Shown here: positions 42,196 through 53,307 of the stretch, in pieces
Layout: each line of letters begins with the position of its first letter
Position numbering within the stretch: the stretch's first letter is position 1
Assembly (NCBI GenBank): GCA_051453625.1
Contig: JBOZIK010000001.1
Location: 35,593,013 to 35,646,319 of the forward strand
Direction: 5' to 3'
DNA length: 53,307 nucleotides
DNA from: Welwitschia mirabilis
Lineage: Eukaryota > Gnetophyta > Gnetopsida > Welwitschiales
Notes under the pieces: generated by a model
Told to the model about the DNA's origin: nothing
What the model saw: the letters and a program-made list of their open reading frames with translations, nothing else
The model's database searches: none
Made by a program: the position numbers and the translations under genes

Positions 42196-42296
42196 AATTA
42201 AATCCTTTTTGTTTTTCAAATATTTATTTCTGAAAAAGAAGAAGAAGAGAAGGAGAAATAAAATTAAATCCTTCTTATTTTTCAAATCTTTGTTAT
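42170..42296 (+). repeat. ~64-bp tandem duplication over the E2 ORF2 stop
   Basis: GAAGAAGAAG..AAATTAAATCCTTYTT..TTTTTCAAAT occurs twice in a row (about 42170-42233 and 42234-42296). The second copy lies after the stop and is absent from the right-hand copy of this region (43007 on), so it arose on one copy only. Confidence 0.75.
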
Positions 42297-42906
42297 ATTA
42301 TTCTCTCTTTTTCTCTAGTTGTTAAAAAGAGATATTTGTGCCTTTTCGTGGAATTTTTTAGATGTATGCTCTTGATGAGCATTTCTTTCTTTCTTGTTTA
42401 GTATGAAACTTTGTAATAGTCTATTTTTATTAATGAAATCCAGTCTTATGTTTGAGCTAAATTCTTGGATTATTTTGGTTTTTTTTTGTACAATATTTTT
42501 TTGGAATAAAATTAAAATTATCATCTCAAGGAAAAATGAGTTAAAATTTTTTGATCATATGTTTCATTATCATTTAGTGTTGTATTTTAGTCTCAAATGG
42601 TATCATTTAAATATGTAATTCATAAGTGTTATTTTAATCATTAATTTTGGTAGAATTTTGCACATATTCAAAACTTATCTCATTGAAAAGCACATCCTGT
42701 CTATTTAAAATTCCTAAATATGTTTCAAAGTTTTAACTTATCATTATTTATCATTTGGTATAAACATAGGGGGAATAAATATACTTGACATTTTTGGACA
42801 TATATCTAACTTTTATATTTATTTGCCATTAATGTCAAAGGGGTAGAGAAGATTATTTCTTTCAATATGCTCTTTTTATTGTAATTTTTGAAGATTTTTT
42901 ATTATT
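42297..42906. other. E2 3' untranslated region, left copy
   Basis: AT-rich with no ORF of note; the interval 41953-42906 is repeated as 43007-43894. Confidence 0.65.
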
Positions 42907-43006
42907 NNNNNNNNNNNNNNNNNNNNNNNNNNNNNNNNNNNNNNNNNNNNNNNNNNNNNNNNNNNNNNNNNNNNNNNNNNNNNNNNNNNNNNNNNNNNNN
43001 NNNNNN
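42907..43006. other. Assembly gap (100 N)
   Basis: Left flank 41953-42906 (954 bp) and right flank 43007-43894 (888 bp) are copies; the difference equals the extra tandem unit at 42234-42296. Confidence 0.95.
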
Positions 43007-43255
43007 ATCTTTACTCCTTCGAAGAAATCCCCTTCTAAAATCCCAAAGGCAACATCTCTAGATGAGACTCTTTCATATTTGAAATGGATTGACTCTTGCA
43101 CCAGGAATATGAAAGAAGCACTCATAGTAGCTAGATATTACATTGTGAATACCTTAGTTAAAGATACCAGCTCTACTCGTACTGGTGGAGATGAAGAAGA
43201 TTTAGAGGAGGAATCTAAAGAAGAAGAAGAAGAAGAGGAGGAGGAATCAAATCAA
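43007..43255 (+). pseudogene. Second partial copy of E2 ORF2 C-terminus
   Basis: Repeats the last ~80 codons of ORF2 (TPSKKSPS-like start, SCTRNMKEALIVARYYI, poly-Glu tail) and then 3' untranslated sequence to about 44050. Probably the overlapping end of the next contig rather than a real second copy. Confidence 0.6.
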
Positions 43256-44052
43256 ATCCTTCTTATTTTTCAAATCTTTGTTTTATTATTCTCTCTTTTG
43301 CTCTAGTTATCAAAAAGAGATATTTGTGCCGTTTCATGGAATCTTTCAGATGTATGCTCTTAATGAACATTTCTTTCTTTCTTGTTTAGTATGAAACTTT
43401 GTAATAGTTTGTTTTTGTTAATGAAATCCAATCTTCTGTTTGAGCTAAATTCTTGGATTATTGTGGTATTTTTTATACAATATTTTTTTTGCAACAAAAT
43501 TAAAATTATCATCTCAAGCAAAAATGAGCTAAAATTTTTTGATCATATGTTGCATTATCATTTAGTATTATAGTTTATTCTCAAATGGTATCATTTAAAT
43601 ATGTAATTCATAAGTTTTACTTTGATCATTAATTTTGGTAGAATTTTGTACATATTCAAAACTTGTCTCATTTAAAAGCACATCTTGTCTATCCAAAATG
43701 TCTAAATATGTTTCAAAATTTTGGCTTATCATTATTTATCATTTAGTATAAACATAGGGGAAATAAATATAATTAATATTTTTGGACATATATCTAACTT
43801 TTATATTTATTTGCCATTAATGTTAAAGAGGGAAAGAAGATTAGTGCTTTTAGTATGCTCTTTTTATTGTAATTTTTGAAGATTTTTTCATTATATAGGC
43901 AAAGGGAGAGAAAAGCTTACCCATCTTACTTTTTACTTATATATGTATATGTCTTGATGTAAGGAAGAGATTTTCGATTTTTAAAAATTATTAGTAAATA
44001 AGTTTAAATTATTTAAATCTTTGAAATCACTAAATTATTTGCAATCAATGTT

Positions 44053-44064
44053 AAAAGGGGAGAT
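44053..44064 (+). other. E2 polypurine tract
   Basis: AAAAGGGGAGAT directly before the 3' LTR. Confidence 0.88.
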
Positions 44065-45436
44065 TGTTAGATTATATTTGCCAATTAATTTCAAACTAAT
44101 TCCTCTAGGATAGTGCAAATTTATTAGATATTATATGTAGATGAGTTTGAGTTTTGTAGGTGAAAGATTTGGATCAAAATGCATGAATGAAACTACTTAG
44201 TTATGTTTACCTTCAATGGGAGTTGACAAGATCCTAAAAGAGTCAATCACACCTAAATCAAATGCAAAGAAATGAACTGAACCTAGAGGGGTCGACCAAA
44301 TTATGAATGGGTCGACCCGACCTATGATCCTAAGAGCTAGTATCCCTGAATCAAATAGAAAAGGATTGACTAGATATTTATGAGGTAAACTGAATTTAAG
44401 GAGCTAACATTCAAGTCCTAGACTAAGAGGAAAGGAATTGACTAGATTTTTCATGGGGTCGACCAGATTTAAAAAGAGTTCATAGTTTCAAATTGAGAGA
44501 TAAGGGATGGACTAGACCCAGGATGAGGTCGATCAAGTTCTTATGGGGTTAATAGCATATTTGTGGGATCGATCGGATAATATAGAAACATAAATCTTAT
44601 AAACATTATGTATCTATTACCTAGTCATTACTTATCCATTTTCTAGTCATTTATAATCATTGGAGATGCAACTCAATTGTAATAAACCCTAGTAACCATC
44701 CACTATAAATACCTAGGTAAGAGATGACCTAGAGATATTTTTGATCCTTTTTAAAATCAGCATATTTATTGTGGATCTAAAATATCAAGTGGTATATTTT
44801 ATTGGAACATATTTTATATTGATTCATATTTGATTCAGGAGATCTATTCTTGAAAAAGGACTTTACTCAAATTAGTTCTAAGGACTTTGTCATTATATTC
44901 ATTTAGAGAAGAGCTCCATTCTTTGTATTGATACTAAACAAGTAATATCAGAGGTGCCAAGGCTTTATTACATCACTTTTATTTGTCTTTAAAGGTTGAG
45001 ACTTAGCCTACAAAAGTCCATTGTCAAAGGTTGAGACTTAGCCTGTAAAACTCTATTATCAAAGGTTAGGGCCTAGCCTGTAAAAGTACATTGTTAAGGT
45101 TGAGACTTAGCCAATAAAAGTATGCTTGTAAGGGTTAATAGGTAAGCCTAGCAAATCTGTGAAGTAACAGAGATCCGAGATCAAGCTTGGAAGAAGCTAA
45201 TCATTAAGAGTGGAGTAGGGAGGGTTCCCAAACCACTATAAATCCTACATGCATCCAATCTGGTAATTTCTGTTTTATGTTTTACATTCAGTTTTTCATT
45301 CCTTATATGCATGGTCTTAATTTCATTATTTATTTATATGCAATCTATGATTATATTTCTTTACGTTATTTTGAGCTTGAGTTTTTTGAAAGAACCTATT
45401 CACCCCTTCCCCCCTCTAGGGTTCTCGATCCTATCA
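44065..45436 (+). repeat. E2 3' LTR
   Basis: 1372 bp, TGTTAG...CTATCA, TATA box at 44704-44711, hairpin-repeat array 44993-45130, followed by TSD AGATC. Confidence 0.92.
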
Positions 45437-45441
45437 AGATC

Positions 45442-46000
45442 TACCTTATCACTAGGCTATTACCACATGATGTGCCTTTTTCCTTGTTTTTCTACTTCTT
45501 GTTACTAGTTGATATAGTCAAACTAATTTTATTATAAACTTATATCATAACATAACAATTCTGCACAACTCAAGAATCATTAGAAATTATCACAAAGTTA
45601 TCATAAAAGAAAGAAGAAAACATACATTATTTTTTAAAATTTATTTTGGCATTATAATACATTCAAAAACTTAATGATGTATAAATTTAATATTTTGAAA
45701 GATAGTGTACCCTTTAAAGTTAAAAATTCATGATAAATATATATTCACTCTAGCATTTTGTTATGTCATCACATCACCATTTTCATTTTGTGATGCTTCC
45801 TTTATTACTTACTTAGTAATTAAACTAATTACTTTATTAGTGAATAACAAATATGATAAAGTGTTATGATAATATATTCAAAGAACAAATATTTTATTAA
45901 TATTCAAAAATCATTATAAAAAGTAATAGATACAAAAATTATCATGATTATAACAAACAGAAGATTACAATGTTCCCATATCTTATGACTTCTCTCTTTT
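45442..46000. other. AT-rich spacer after E2
   Basis: Continuation of the DNA into which E2 inserted. No recognisable gene, LTR end or repeat array. Confidence 0.5.
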
Positions 46001-46009
46001 GAAGGAGAT

Positions 46010-46865
46010 AATGGACTAACTACTTGTCTAATCTTAAGTTTAAGATGTAGATTAACCTATTTAACTTTAGTAGTAATATTAGTAACTTTAGAGTCCAAGG
46101 CCTCTAAATGACCCTCTATGATTTAAAAAACCTTTTATAGCTATGTGGATTGCTCTATTAAGAAATCCATAAAGGAGGTATCTAATTGTGCTTGTGGTGC
46201 TTATGGTAATTGAAATTCTCCCTTCTCTACAAGGTAGATCTTATTAAGGCTCTTTCTTATTAAAATAACCATTTATATTTTAGCCTTAGAGTTGGTTAAG
46301 TACATTTTTTTATTCTTAATATGGCTGATTTTGCATTCTATAAAAACAACGTCAATCAAGTATGGAAGGTCATTAGGTTAGCTATGTGCATGGTAGGATG
46401 AATATTCATGGCCGTCAACCTAAATAATATAGAAGTTAAAAGCAAAGTTACTTGAATGAAAAGATCCTTTTCAAAGGCCAATGTGGATGCTTTATAAACT
46501 ACTTCATCCCCTACAAGAGCTCTAAAGAATTTCATTTTCTATTATTGAGTCCCTTTCTTAAGATAAATCCTTATTACATCATTTGCAATACTAAAATTAG
46601 ACCATAATAACTCATTTGTAATCTCAAATTCTACATGTGAATTTGGATATTTAATAATAATTTCCCTCCCTAATTGATTAGGATCTTACATGATAGAGTA
46701 CTAATACCTAAAGGTAATCTTGTACTAGAATTTCTTAACTTGGCTAGAAATATATTCCATATGAAAAGGCTTGGAAAACCAAATTAGACTTCTATTAATC
46801 ATGTTTTGGATTAATTCAAGATAAATTGCCTCTAACCATTCTACATAATCCTTTTTTTGAATCAT
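46010..46865 (-). pseudogene. Unassigned ORF relic with C-terminal coiled coil, possibly another extra ORF
   Basis: Minus frame from ATG at 46865 (MIQKKDYVEWLEAIYLELIQ) stays protein-like for about 190 codons with few stops (VEFEITNELLWSNFSIANDV, ALVGDEVVYKASTLAFEKDL, NIHPTMHIANLMTFH). After a frameshift it continues as a heptad-like tail (FMDFLIEQST, IIEGHLEALDSKVTNITTKV). The arrangement of a globular part followed by a coiled coil is like the G2 extra ORF, but I could not match the body to a family. It lies between E2 and the G2 LTR, outside both elements as I have drawn them. Confidence 0.4.
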
Positions 46866-47474
46866 AATGACTTCTTAAAATGTCCTTTTCTTATTTGTTT
46901 CTGCTTATGAGATAGCATGCTTACTAAGTGATGCTTAATTGGAGTAAAAGCTAGAGCTAGAATAGAAGCTTTAGTAGTTGTAATTTATCTACTCCTTTTG
47001 CTATGTATATGCTATTTAGCCCATAAGCAATAAATTACTATTAGTTATCTCCATACTAATACATTTGATAGTAATAATAACTTTTACTTAAAATAGAAAA
47101 AGAACACACATTATCTTTAAAAAGAAAAAGACTAATAAGATGGGAAAAAGGGTTTTTAATGAGAAGTCCTAACTCAAACATAGATTCTTATTATAATTAT
47201 CATGCCTAAATTTAACAAGAATAAAGATGAAATTCTCCTAATGGCTAGTGGAAAATGATTTTTCAAGGAAATTCAATTATAAATTCTAATTTAAATATAA
47301 GAAATTCTATTTTCGAACTCATATATTTATTTCTCTTAAAAGATAAGGGAATTGACCTTATCTACATAGATAAGGTATTTTTTTTCATGTTGAAATTATA
47401 CTAGGTTTGACACTAAATGCCTATTTTTGAATAGAATATGATATGGTAGGGTATGTGGAATTTACAAGTATAAG
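46866..47474. other. AT-rich spacer before G2
   Basis: No gene or repeat recognised. It ends at the G2 LTR terminus; the last 5 bases are ATAAG, and the partner TSD lies outside the window. Confidence 0.5.
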
Positions 47475-48563
47475 TGTTGCAGTGCATATTTATGCAATGT
47501 TTACATCCTAATTAGAATCTTGTTAACCACAAATAATATGCACAAACATAACATACTAATGTATATGGAAGTGATTCAAATGTCATAATCCTTTGAAGGC
47601 TAAAGTATGGAAATAAGGGAGTTTCCTTTAAGATAAAAATATGGTAAACCTGACCTACAAAAATAATTTATCATGCCTGAAAATAAAATAAAACACACTT
47701 GTATAAGACTAATTTAGGAAAGGAAATAGCAATGCACCTAAACTAACTAAGCACAACCTTGACAAATGTTACCCTCATAATTTATATTATAAAAGAAGCT
47801 TTGTCACCGAATCTCAAATAACATAAATTATGATGGAGAAGATCATTCATACATTTAAATATAAAATAAAATATTTCATATTAAAAATGTACACCACATT
47901 CATATTACAAAGTAGTCATTCTTCAATGGAGGAAACTCTATCCAGCACCAAGAAAACATCTCCCTAAAATTACAGAATGGTTCTCTAGTTCTTTAATCTC
48001 CTGTCATGAGTATGTTAAGTACTATCAAAGATGACTAGGAGTAGAGGAAGAGACCTTTATTTATAGACTCAAAATAAGAAATGAAACTGATAGAGAAAGG
48101 TGTGGGAAAAACCCTAATTACCATGTAAGGAGAAGTCCAAATAAGTGGTAAAAGCTCAAGTGATTATGCAGTGCAAGCATCATCTGTATGGTTATCCAAA
48201 TGATACAAGAGACAATGTCAATTGATAGTTAGATCCTTGTTTGCTACTAGTCCAACTGCCTGTGAGAACTATCATCGACTAATTGGCGCAGTCGTTCATT
48301 CATTTGTCTGGACGATTAGGTGGACAATGGTCTTTAATGAATCTTCAATCAGTCCAGTCACTTTGTTATTTGTAGGAAATTATCATTAAAATATTGTTCT
48401 TTCACATTTGCACAGAATTCTTGTAATTTAATTAGAAATTGCATATTTCCATCCTTTTCATCCTTGTTCTCTATTATCATGAGAACTAAGCATTTATTTT
48501 TCAGTTTACCTACAAAAAAACTTAGAATATCCTATCAAATACATGTAAGTTGGCAGTGTAACA
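47475..48563 (-). repeat. G2 3' LTR
   Basis: 1089 bp. The plus-strand ends TGTTGCAGTG and CAGTGTAACA form near-matching terminal inverted repeats. TATA box TATAAATA on the minus strand at 48058-48065. Confidence 0.82.
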
Positions 48564-48577
48564 TAGCCCCTCACTTA
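48564..48577 (-). other. G2 polypurine tract
   Basis: The minus strand reads TAAGTGAGGGGCTA just before the LTR start TGTTACACTG. Confidence 0.75.
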
Positions 48578-49047
48578 GTGTTGTCAATCCCTGACAAAAT
48601 CATGTGGTAAGCCATATTTATGAGTTAACTTTTTAGACAATAAAAACAACTCAAATATTTGTAGAAATTATCTAAAAAATATTGGAAGAATATTTCAAAA
48701 ATAGATTGAATTTCTAGAAAATTCAAAACATTAAACATAAATACTTGTGAAGCATCAAAAATTAGTTAAGGATGATAGGCTTCTATAGAGGATTTTCAAA
48801 ACTAGAACTTATGATAGAAATTAATTTTCTTTATTAATTAATTAATCATGATAAGAAGTTAAATATAAAGATTTAACCTAAGTGAAATGCAATCCTCATC
48901 ATAAAAAAAGAAAGATAATCATGAAAAAATCAAACAAAAATAATACACCATGCTAAAATGAAATGATATGTCTATATAATAATGAGAGCTTTTAGTACAA
49001 AAAGTGTAGAAGGGAAGATATAAAATATAATGTAAAATCACTCCTCT

Positions 49048-50354
49048 CATCTATGCATGATGAATTCTGGTTCAGTAACTAGCACAAAAGCAGATGGAAA
49101 GGAAGGAGAATGATCAAAATCTGTGAGGAGATGGTTATCAAAAGATGCGATAATAGACCTAACTGTCTCATTACCCTAGACACGTACTAACTCTAAAATG
49201 TCTATAGTTATATTCTATTGAATAGATATAATGCACTAATGCATGTCCACCATCTAATCCTCTGAGTGCTGTGCTCTCCTCTCAATAGATAGGATCTGCT
49301 GCTCAACTCTCTGCTCAAAGGATGCGATCCCCTGCTCAACTCTTTGCTGTAAAGTCTACAACTTTTGATCAACAAATCCTTTGAGGGTCTTGGTACTCTC
49401 AGCCAGAAGGGCCTAGATCTACTCTAATAAAGCTCCAATTATAGGTCTCTATACCTGAGGTCTCTCTGCCTCTCCTAGTACGTATATACCCATATCCTAT
49501 AAATAGCAAGCAGAAATCTGAGTATGTGAAAAATGTTGCTCACCAATGGGCTCAGGTATCCCGAATCGTCTGAATAAAGCTGAGAGGAGGCAGGGATAAC
49601 CAAGTATCTGTAAATGTCATGTCTCAATCATAAACCTAAGTCTCCTCTAGATAAAGATCGATAAATTCATCTGCTTTCCCTGATGGAAAGCTACTAAAAT
49701 CTGTAAATGTGCAAACATAGCATGACTGTCATGGTATGATGGACTGATGTTATGAATTAGTCCTCTATGTAAAACTCTGTATGTGAGGATTAGCTAGGTA
49801 ACATTCACCCCCCATTGATTAATGGTCATATTAGCTAGAATGTCTAAAATGGTACCATAAGCTCGACACTCCTCTGTCCCACTAGCTAAATGAATATGAA
49901 AACTCCTAAGACCTCTGAGATCTATGATGACTACAATGTGAAATGGGAGGATAGCACTCTTATGGTCTCGAATTTATGCAATAATGTAATCCTGTAGTTG
50001 TCCACAAGTGTCTGGTCACCTTTCTATATGCATGATGTAATAGAATTCTCTCGTCTTAGAAGCATAGTATGCACTGTACGCATTTGTGATCTATCTAAGC
50101 TATAACTCTATCAATCTCTGATCAACCTCTGGCTCTAAGTAACTCATGAAATCACCAAAATGTCTCTCAACATGAATGCTAGTTGTCTATATGCAGATCG
50201 TCTATGTCAAGGTAGCAGATGTATGGACTTCTCATGCTATATCTCAAGCTCAACCAAAAGGCCTGACACCTATCCTACAGAGTTAGCTGAAGCCTCTGCC
50301 TATTTAGCTCTTCTTGTACGTGGCCTACTCAACCGTAAACACTAAAATTATCAT
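49048..50354 (-). pseudogene. G2 extra ORF relic: plant transposon-type protein with coiled-coil tail
   Basis: A single minus frame runs about 435 codons from a possible ATG at 50354 to TGA at 49048, broken by about 25 stops, mostly TAG or TAA where Gln or Trp is likely, and by no obvious frameshift. Readable blocks are RHFGDFMSYLEPEVDQRLIE, FYYIMHIER, LQDYIIA.IRDHKSAILPFH, GTILDILANMTINQWGVNV, HAMFAHLQILVAFHQGKQMN, the family-typical LGYPCLLSALFRRFGIPEP, then a heptad-rich tail (LAESTKTLKGFVDQKL, VEQGIASFEQRVEQQ) ending in an acidic, Ser-rich stretch. Base composition is less AT-rich than its surroundings. It matches the uncharacterised plant transposon protein pattern better than the other copies. 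Function unknown. Confidence 0.65.
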
Positions 50355-50359
50355 TCAAA

Positions 50360-52555
50360 AATAGATAAACAAGATAAAAACATCACATGGATGTGTAATA
50401 ATAACCCTCATAATGAATAAAAAAGTATAAAAAATACCAAAAAAATGTCCTGCCCTTCTTAAAATATGCAATGCATCCCGAATTGTCAAATACTATATAT
50501 GTAAGGGACCCCACAAGAAGTAAAAAATCGAAGTACTCAAAGGAAAAATCTAATTCTGTAAAGTTGTAGAGTACATCACACTAATCGATTTTGCCTAAAG
50601 GATCACTATAATTTGGCTTACGGTTTTTAAGGAAACGAGTGTAAAAATTAGAAACTAGAAAATACCTCATAAAATGCAAAAGTGATTATAACTCAAAAAA
50701 TACGTGGTAAAAATCAGATCCGTAAGTTCCAAAATGAAAGCATGAAAAACTAAACATATATGTGGAAACTACATGTTGAAAGGCTAAAAAATAGGAGAAA
50801 AAAGTGAAAAATTAGGAGGAGAGAGAAACATACCTCATTTTTGTAAATTTGAAGAAATCTTAAAAATCTGGCAATGAAATCAGGCAGGAGATATTCCAAA
50901 ATGCTAGTACTAGCCAGAGGAATCATCGTCTCTCAAAAGAATAGAGAAAAAAGATGAGAAAACAAGAGAAAAATGAGGAAAAGTGTTTAAGCTACTATTT
51001 TATTAGACTGACGTCTGATCATGTCATTCAAATATCAGCCTTAGGATAATTATCAGAGAAAATCAATCCATTATCCATTGCAGTGTTGTCTGGATGACTA
51101 CCTAAACAATAGTCCATAAAAAGAGTTTTTAAAAGAAAAATGTCAGTCAAGAAAGTTAGGCTCAGGTAGAATCATGGAAATGACAATTTTTAAAAGAGAA
51201 AAAGACAGAATCTTAAAAAGCACACAAAAAACATAAGAAAAATAGAAAAAATTAAAGGACAATTTCCAGGAACACATAAAATAAAAACTATGGTGGAAGA
51301 AAATAGACTATATAGATTGAAAATCTACAATAAAGACTAAATAAATGTGCTCAAATAAAAAAAAAAATGAAATCATGGTAGACGTAGAACTCACTAACCG
51401 ATAAGGGAACTCATGTGGAAAAGATGTTCTTTTAAATATTTTTCTATAAAAAATCATTTTGAGAAAAACATTTTAACATGATTAAACAGGAAGAAAACTA
51501 CTAAATGATTAAGGTCCTAAAAAAAATAAGAAAATGTGGAAATAACTTTAAAATAGTAGACTCGAAAATAGAAGAAAACCAGAGTGAAAATGGACACATA
51601 AGGAATAAGAAGAAGATTATTTACCTATCCTAAGTACTAACCTAACAAACTCCCAAGGAAAACATTATAACATCACATGAGTAAATATAAAGGACAAAAT
51701 GTATTAACTTCATAAAATTGATTTGAAAAGGTAGTGGTTATGGTGATATTCAAAGTTTCAAGTGTGTAGAACAAAAAAGGTCAAAATTAAAAGTTACTTA
51801 GAAATGGACTCACCTATTTCTACACCACAAACTTACTAGAATCTCCAAAAGTAAAATGATTAAGTGGGAATACTAAGAGTTTAGGAAATAAACAATGCCT
51901 CTGATGATACTAAAAACATCACTGATTCCTAGCCTTAAAGTATTTTATTTCTTTTGCCATGATGAGGGGAGCACAACCACTGTCAAAGGAGTAAGGACCT
52001 ATAAAGTATGGCCAACTAACCCCCTTGTGGAGTTTTCACATCTTTCATATTACACTGCAGAAGGCTCCTCTCAGAAAGATTTACCCCAATGTACTTACGG
52101 TAGGACATCATAGTAACCATGTTTTTGAGACAGCACAAATAAAACATCATGGTCTTTATTTTTTTTGTCTTTTCTTCCTTTTTTTAAACATAAAATTCCC
52201 ACATAATCATACACCCAAGAAAGACAAAGGTGAATAAGTGAGAAAAAAGACAAAAAAGAAAACTCCCAAATAACCTAATATTTAGACATCATTATTCCTT
52301 TAAATAAAGTCCATAGACATGGGAATGTCTCAATGTTGGGTGAATGTAATCTTACCATTTGTAAATTCCAAAGTATAAAACTAATCGTGATACTTCACAA
52401 AGCAATACACAAGTTAAGTTTGAAAGATAATCAGGTAATATAATAATATTTAACTAAAGGAGTAAGCTAATATAGAACTTAGATAATAATAGGGATGAAG
52501 TTCTCCTTACTAAGAGAAACCTCTAAAACAAGTGCTTATACCATGTTCATAGTTG
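50360..52555. other. G2 internal spacer between integrase and extra ORF
   Basis: Purine-rich, AT-rich DNA with no recognisable domain on either strand. Near 51085-51115 a stretch (TGTCTGGATGACTACCTAAA and ACAATAGTCC) resembles part of the G2 LTR (48307-48332), upstream of the extra ORF in its reading direction. Confidence 0.5.
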
Positions 52556-52559
52556 CATC

Positions 52560-53307
52560 TAAAGATCCCTCATATAATTTCAACTGTTGCTCATTAACCT
52601 TTTGAATCTCTTTAGTTTTCAAATCTAAAATTTTAACTGAGCCATTAAAATGCACTTTCTGTATAAGATAAGAACCTAACCGTTTAGAGGTCAACTAATT
52701 CAAAAGGTAAACTCTAGTGTTATACAATAAAACAAGTTGACTTGGTTTAAACTTTTTATGAAAAATCATTTTATCATGTTTGGACTTTGCTTGGGATTTA
52801 TGAATCAATTGATGATGTATGGCACTAGTTCTTTTTTTATCAAGATGATTTAATTGTGCTAACTTATACTTAAGATTTTTAATAAAGTCCATAAGATTGA
52901 GTTGATAATCTGTACGATAAGAATTATAACACGCATCAACCGGTAAAATACAAACTTTACCGTAAATAAGTTCATAAGATGATAAATCAAGAGAAGTATG
53001 CCAAGTAGTATAGTAGGCTTAAAGTACATCATTAAGCTTAGAAGTTCAATTCTTTTTATTAACAGAGACAAGTTTTTGAAGCATTTTCTATATTTCTCTG
53101 TTAGCATTTTTATCTTGTCCATTCATCAAAGGATGATAAGCACAAGCTATTCTATGTTCAATTCCAATGGACAAAAGAAGTTTCTTAAAAAGTGAATTAA
53201 TGAAATGAGTATCTTAGTCCCTAATGATAACTATAGAAAAATCAAACCTCTGAAAGATATGAGATCTCAGAAAATGATAGATAGTTCAGGCATTATTTAA
53301 AAACGTA
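52560..53307 (-). pseudogene. G2 gypsy integrase C-terminal relic
   Basis: The minus strand reads NGQDKNANREIQKMLQKLV from about 53120, the gypsy integrase motif NGQAExxNREIKxIL with Glu replaced by Lys. It continues with DVL.AYYTTWHTSLDLSSYELIYGK (family: WAYRTAYKTPxGMSPYxLVYGK) and C.LPV, then LMDFIKNLKYKLAQL, KSKHDKMIFHKKFKPSQLVL, LLYNTRVYLL (family: LLYNSRLKLFPGKL) and VNEQQLKLYEG near 52570. Stops and small shifts are present. It continues beyond the window toward the catalytic core. Athila/Tat-like by pattern. Confidence 0.85.

Larger units (their letters stand above)
36890..45436 (+). mobile_element. E2: second member of the non-autonomous E1 family
   Basis: LTRs of 1367 bp (36890-38256) and 1372 bp (44065-45436), both TGTTAG...CTATCA, with perfect TSD AGATC at 36885-36889 and 45437-45441. 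The plan matches E1: PBS, gag with two zinc knuckles, protease ending at the same point, internal promoter-like module, ORF2, PPT, LTR. No integrase, RT or RNase H. It is better preserved than E1: perfect PBS, intact first knuckle and DSG, and no frameshift in ORF2. The true length after removing overlaps at two gaps is about 7.2 kb. Confidence 0.92.
47475..53307 (-). mobile_element. G2: Ty3/gypsy element with extra ORF, runs off the window
   Basis: Minus-strand order visible: integrase C-terminal part (53307 to 52560), 2.2-kb spacer, extra ORF (50354 to 49048), PPT, 3' LTR (48563 to 47475). RT, protease, gag and 5' LTR would lie beyond 53307. The LTR is homologous to that of G1. The extra ORF sits between pol and the 3' LTR, as in C1. 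Confidence 0.82.

Noticed and set aside
51895-52237. Plus-strand ORFs near the G2 spacer
   Set aside because: No recognisable domain, opposite strand to G2, and no support from repeats or motifs.

Overview
The window looks like flowering-plant nuclear DNA from a large, repeat-rich genome. It is AT-rich, interrupted by ten runs of N, and consists almost entirely of old nested LTR retrotransposons plus a few decayed fragments of host genes. I found no intact gene. The clues to a plant are copia-type elements primed by initiator tRNA-Met (TGGTATCAGAGC), gypsy elements of the Athila/Tat sort, and relics of plant-type fructokinase, homomeric acetyl-CoA carboxylase and a ROCK1-type nucleotide-sugar transporter. 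Most in-frame stops look like C-to-T or G-to-A changes (TGG to TAG or TGA, CAA to TAA), as expected of long-methylated, silenced DNA. I cannot name the species.

Layout. 1.06-14.15 kb: a string of intron-free host-gene relics, all on the + strand: fructokinase (1062-1800), an unidentified stretch, the central region of acetyl-CoA carboxylase (2659-13235) and a near-complete ROCK1-like transporter (13241-14150). The carboxylase relic is split by two LTR elements whose removal restores its frame: E1 (2820-11206, +, TSD ACTGA/ACTAA) and the short M1 (11399-13012, -, TSD CTATG). 14.4-20.26 kb: G1, a minus-strand gypsy element with 5' LTR, PBS, gag and protease but no pol. 20.26-32.30 kb: C1, a long minus-strand SIRE-like copia element with both LTRs, gag, protease, integrase, reverse transcriptase, RNase H and an extra 3' ORF, all decayed. 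32.3-36.9 kb: AT-rich DNA without recognisable genes, ending in a duplicated flank. 36.89-45.44 kb: E2, a second member of the E1 family (TSD AGATC, perfect). 45.44-47.47 kb: spacer with another extra-ORF relic. 47.47-53.31 kb (window edge): G2, a minus-strand gypsy element with 3' LTR, extra ORF and integrase C-terminus.

The most interesting signals are these. (1) E1 and E2 are independent insertions of one non-autonomous family. Each has LTR, gag, two zinc knuckles and protease, no integrase, RT or RNase H, and then a separate ~346-codon acidic-tailed ORF preceded by its own promoter-like module that repeats motifs of the LTR. (2) Extra ORFs of the same general kind lie just before the 3' LTR in C1 and G2 as well, so unrelated lineages carry the same sort of passenger. 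(3) The intron-free host-gene cassette looks like captured cDNA. (4) Nearly every gap is flanked by end-to-end overlapping but 5-15% diverged sequence, so apparent duplications at gaps should not be counted as biological copies.
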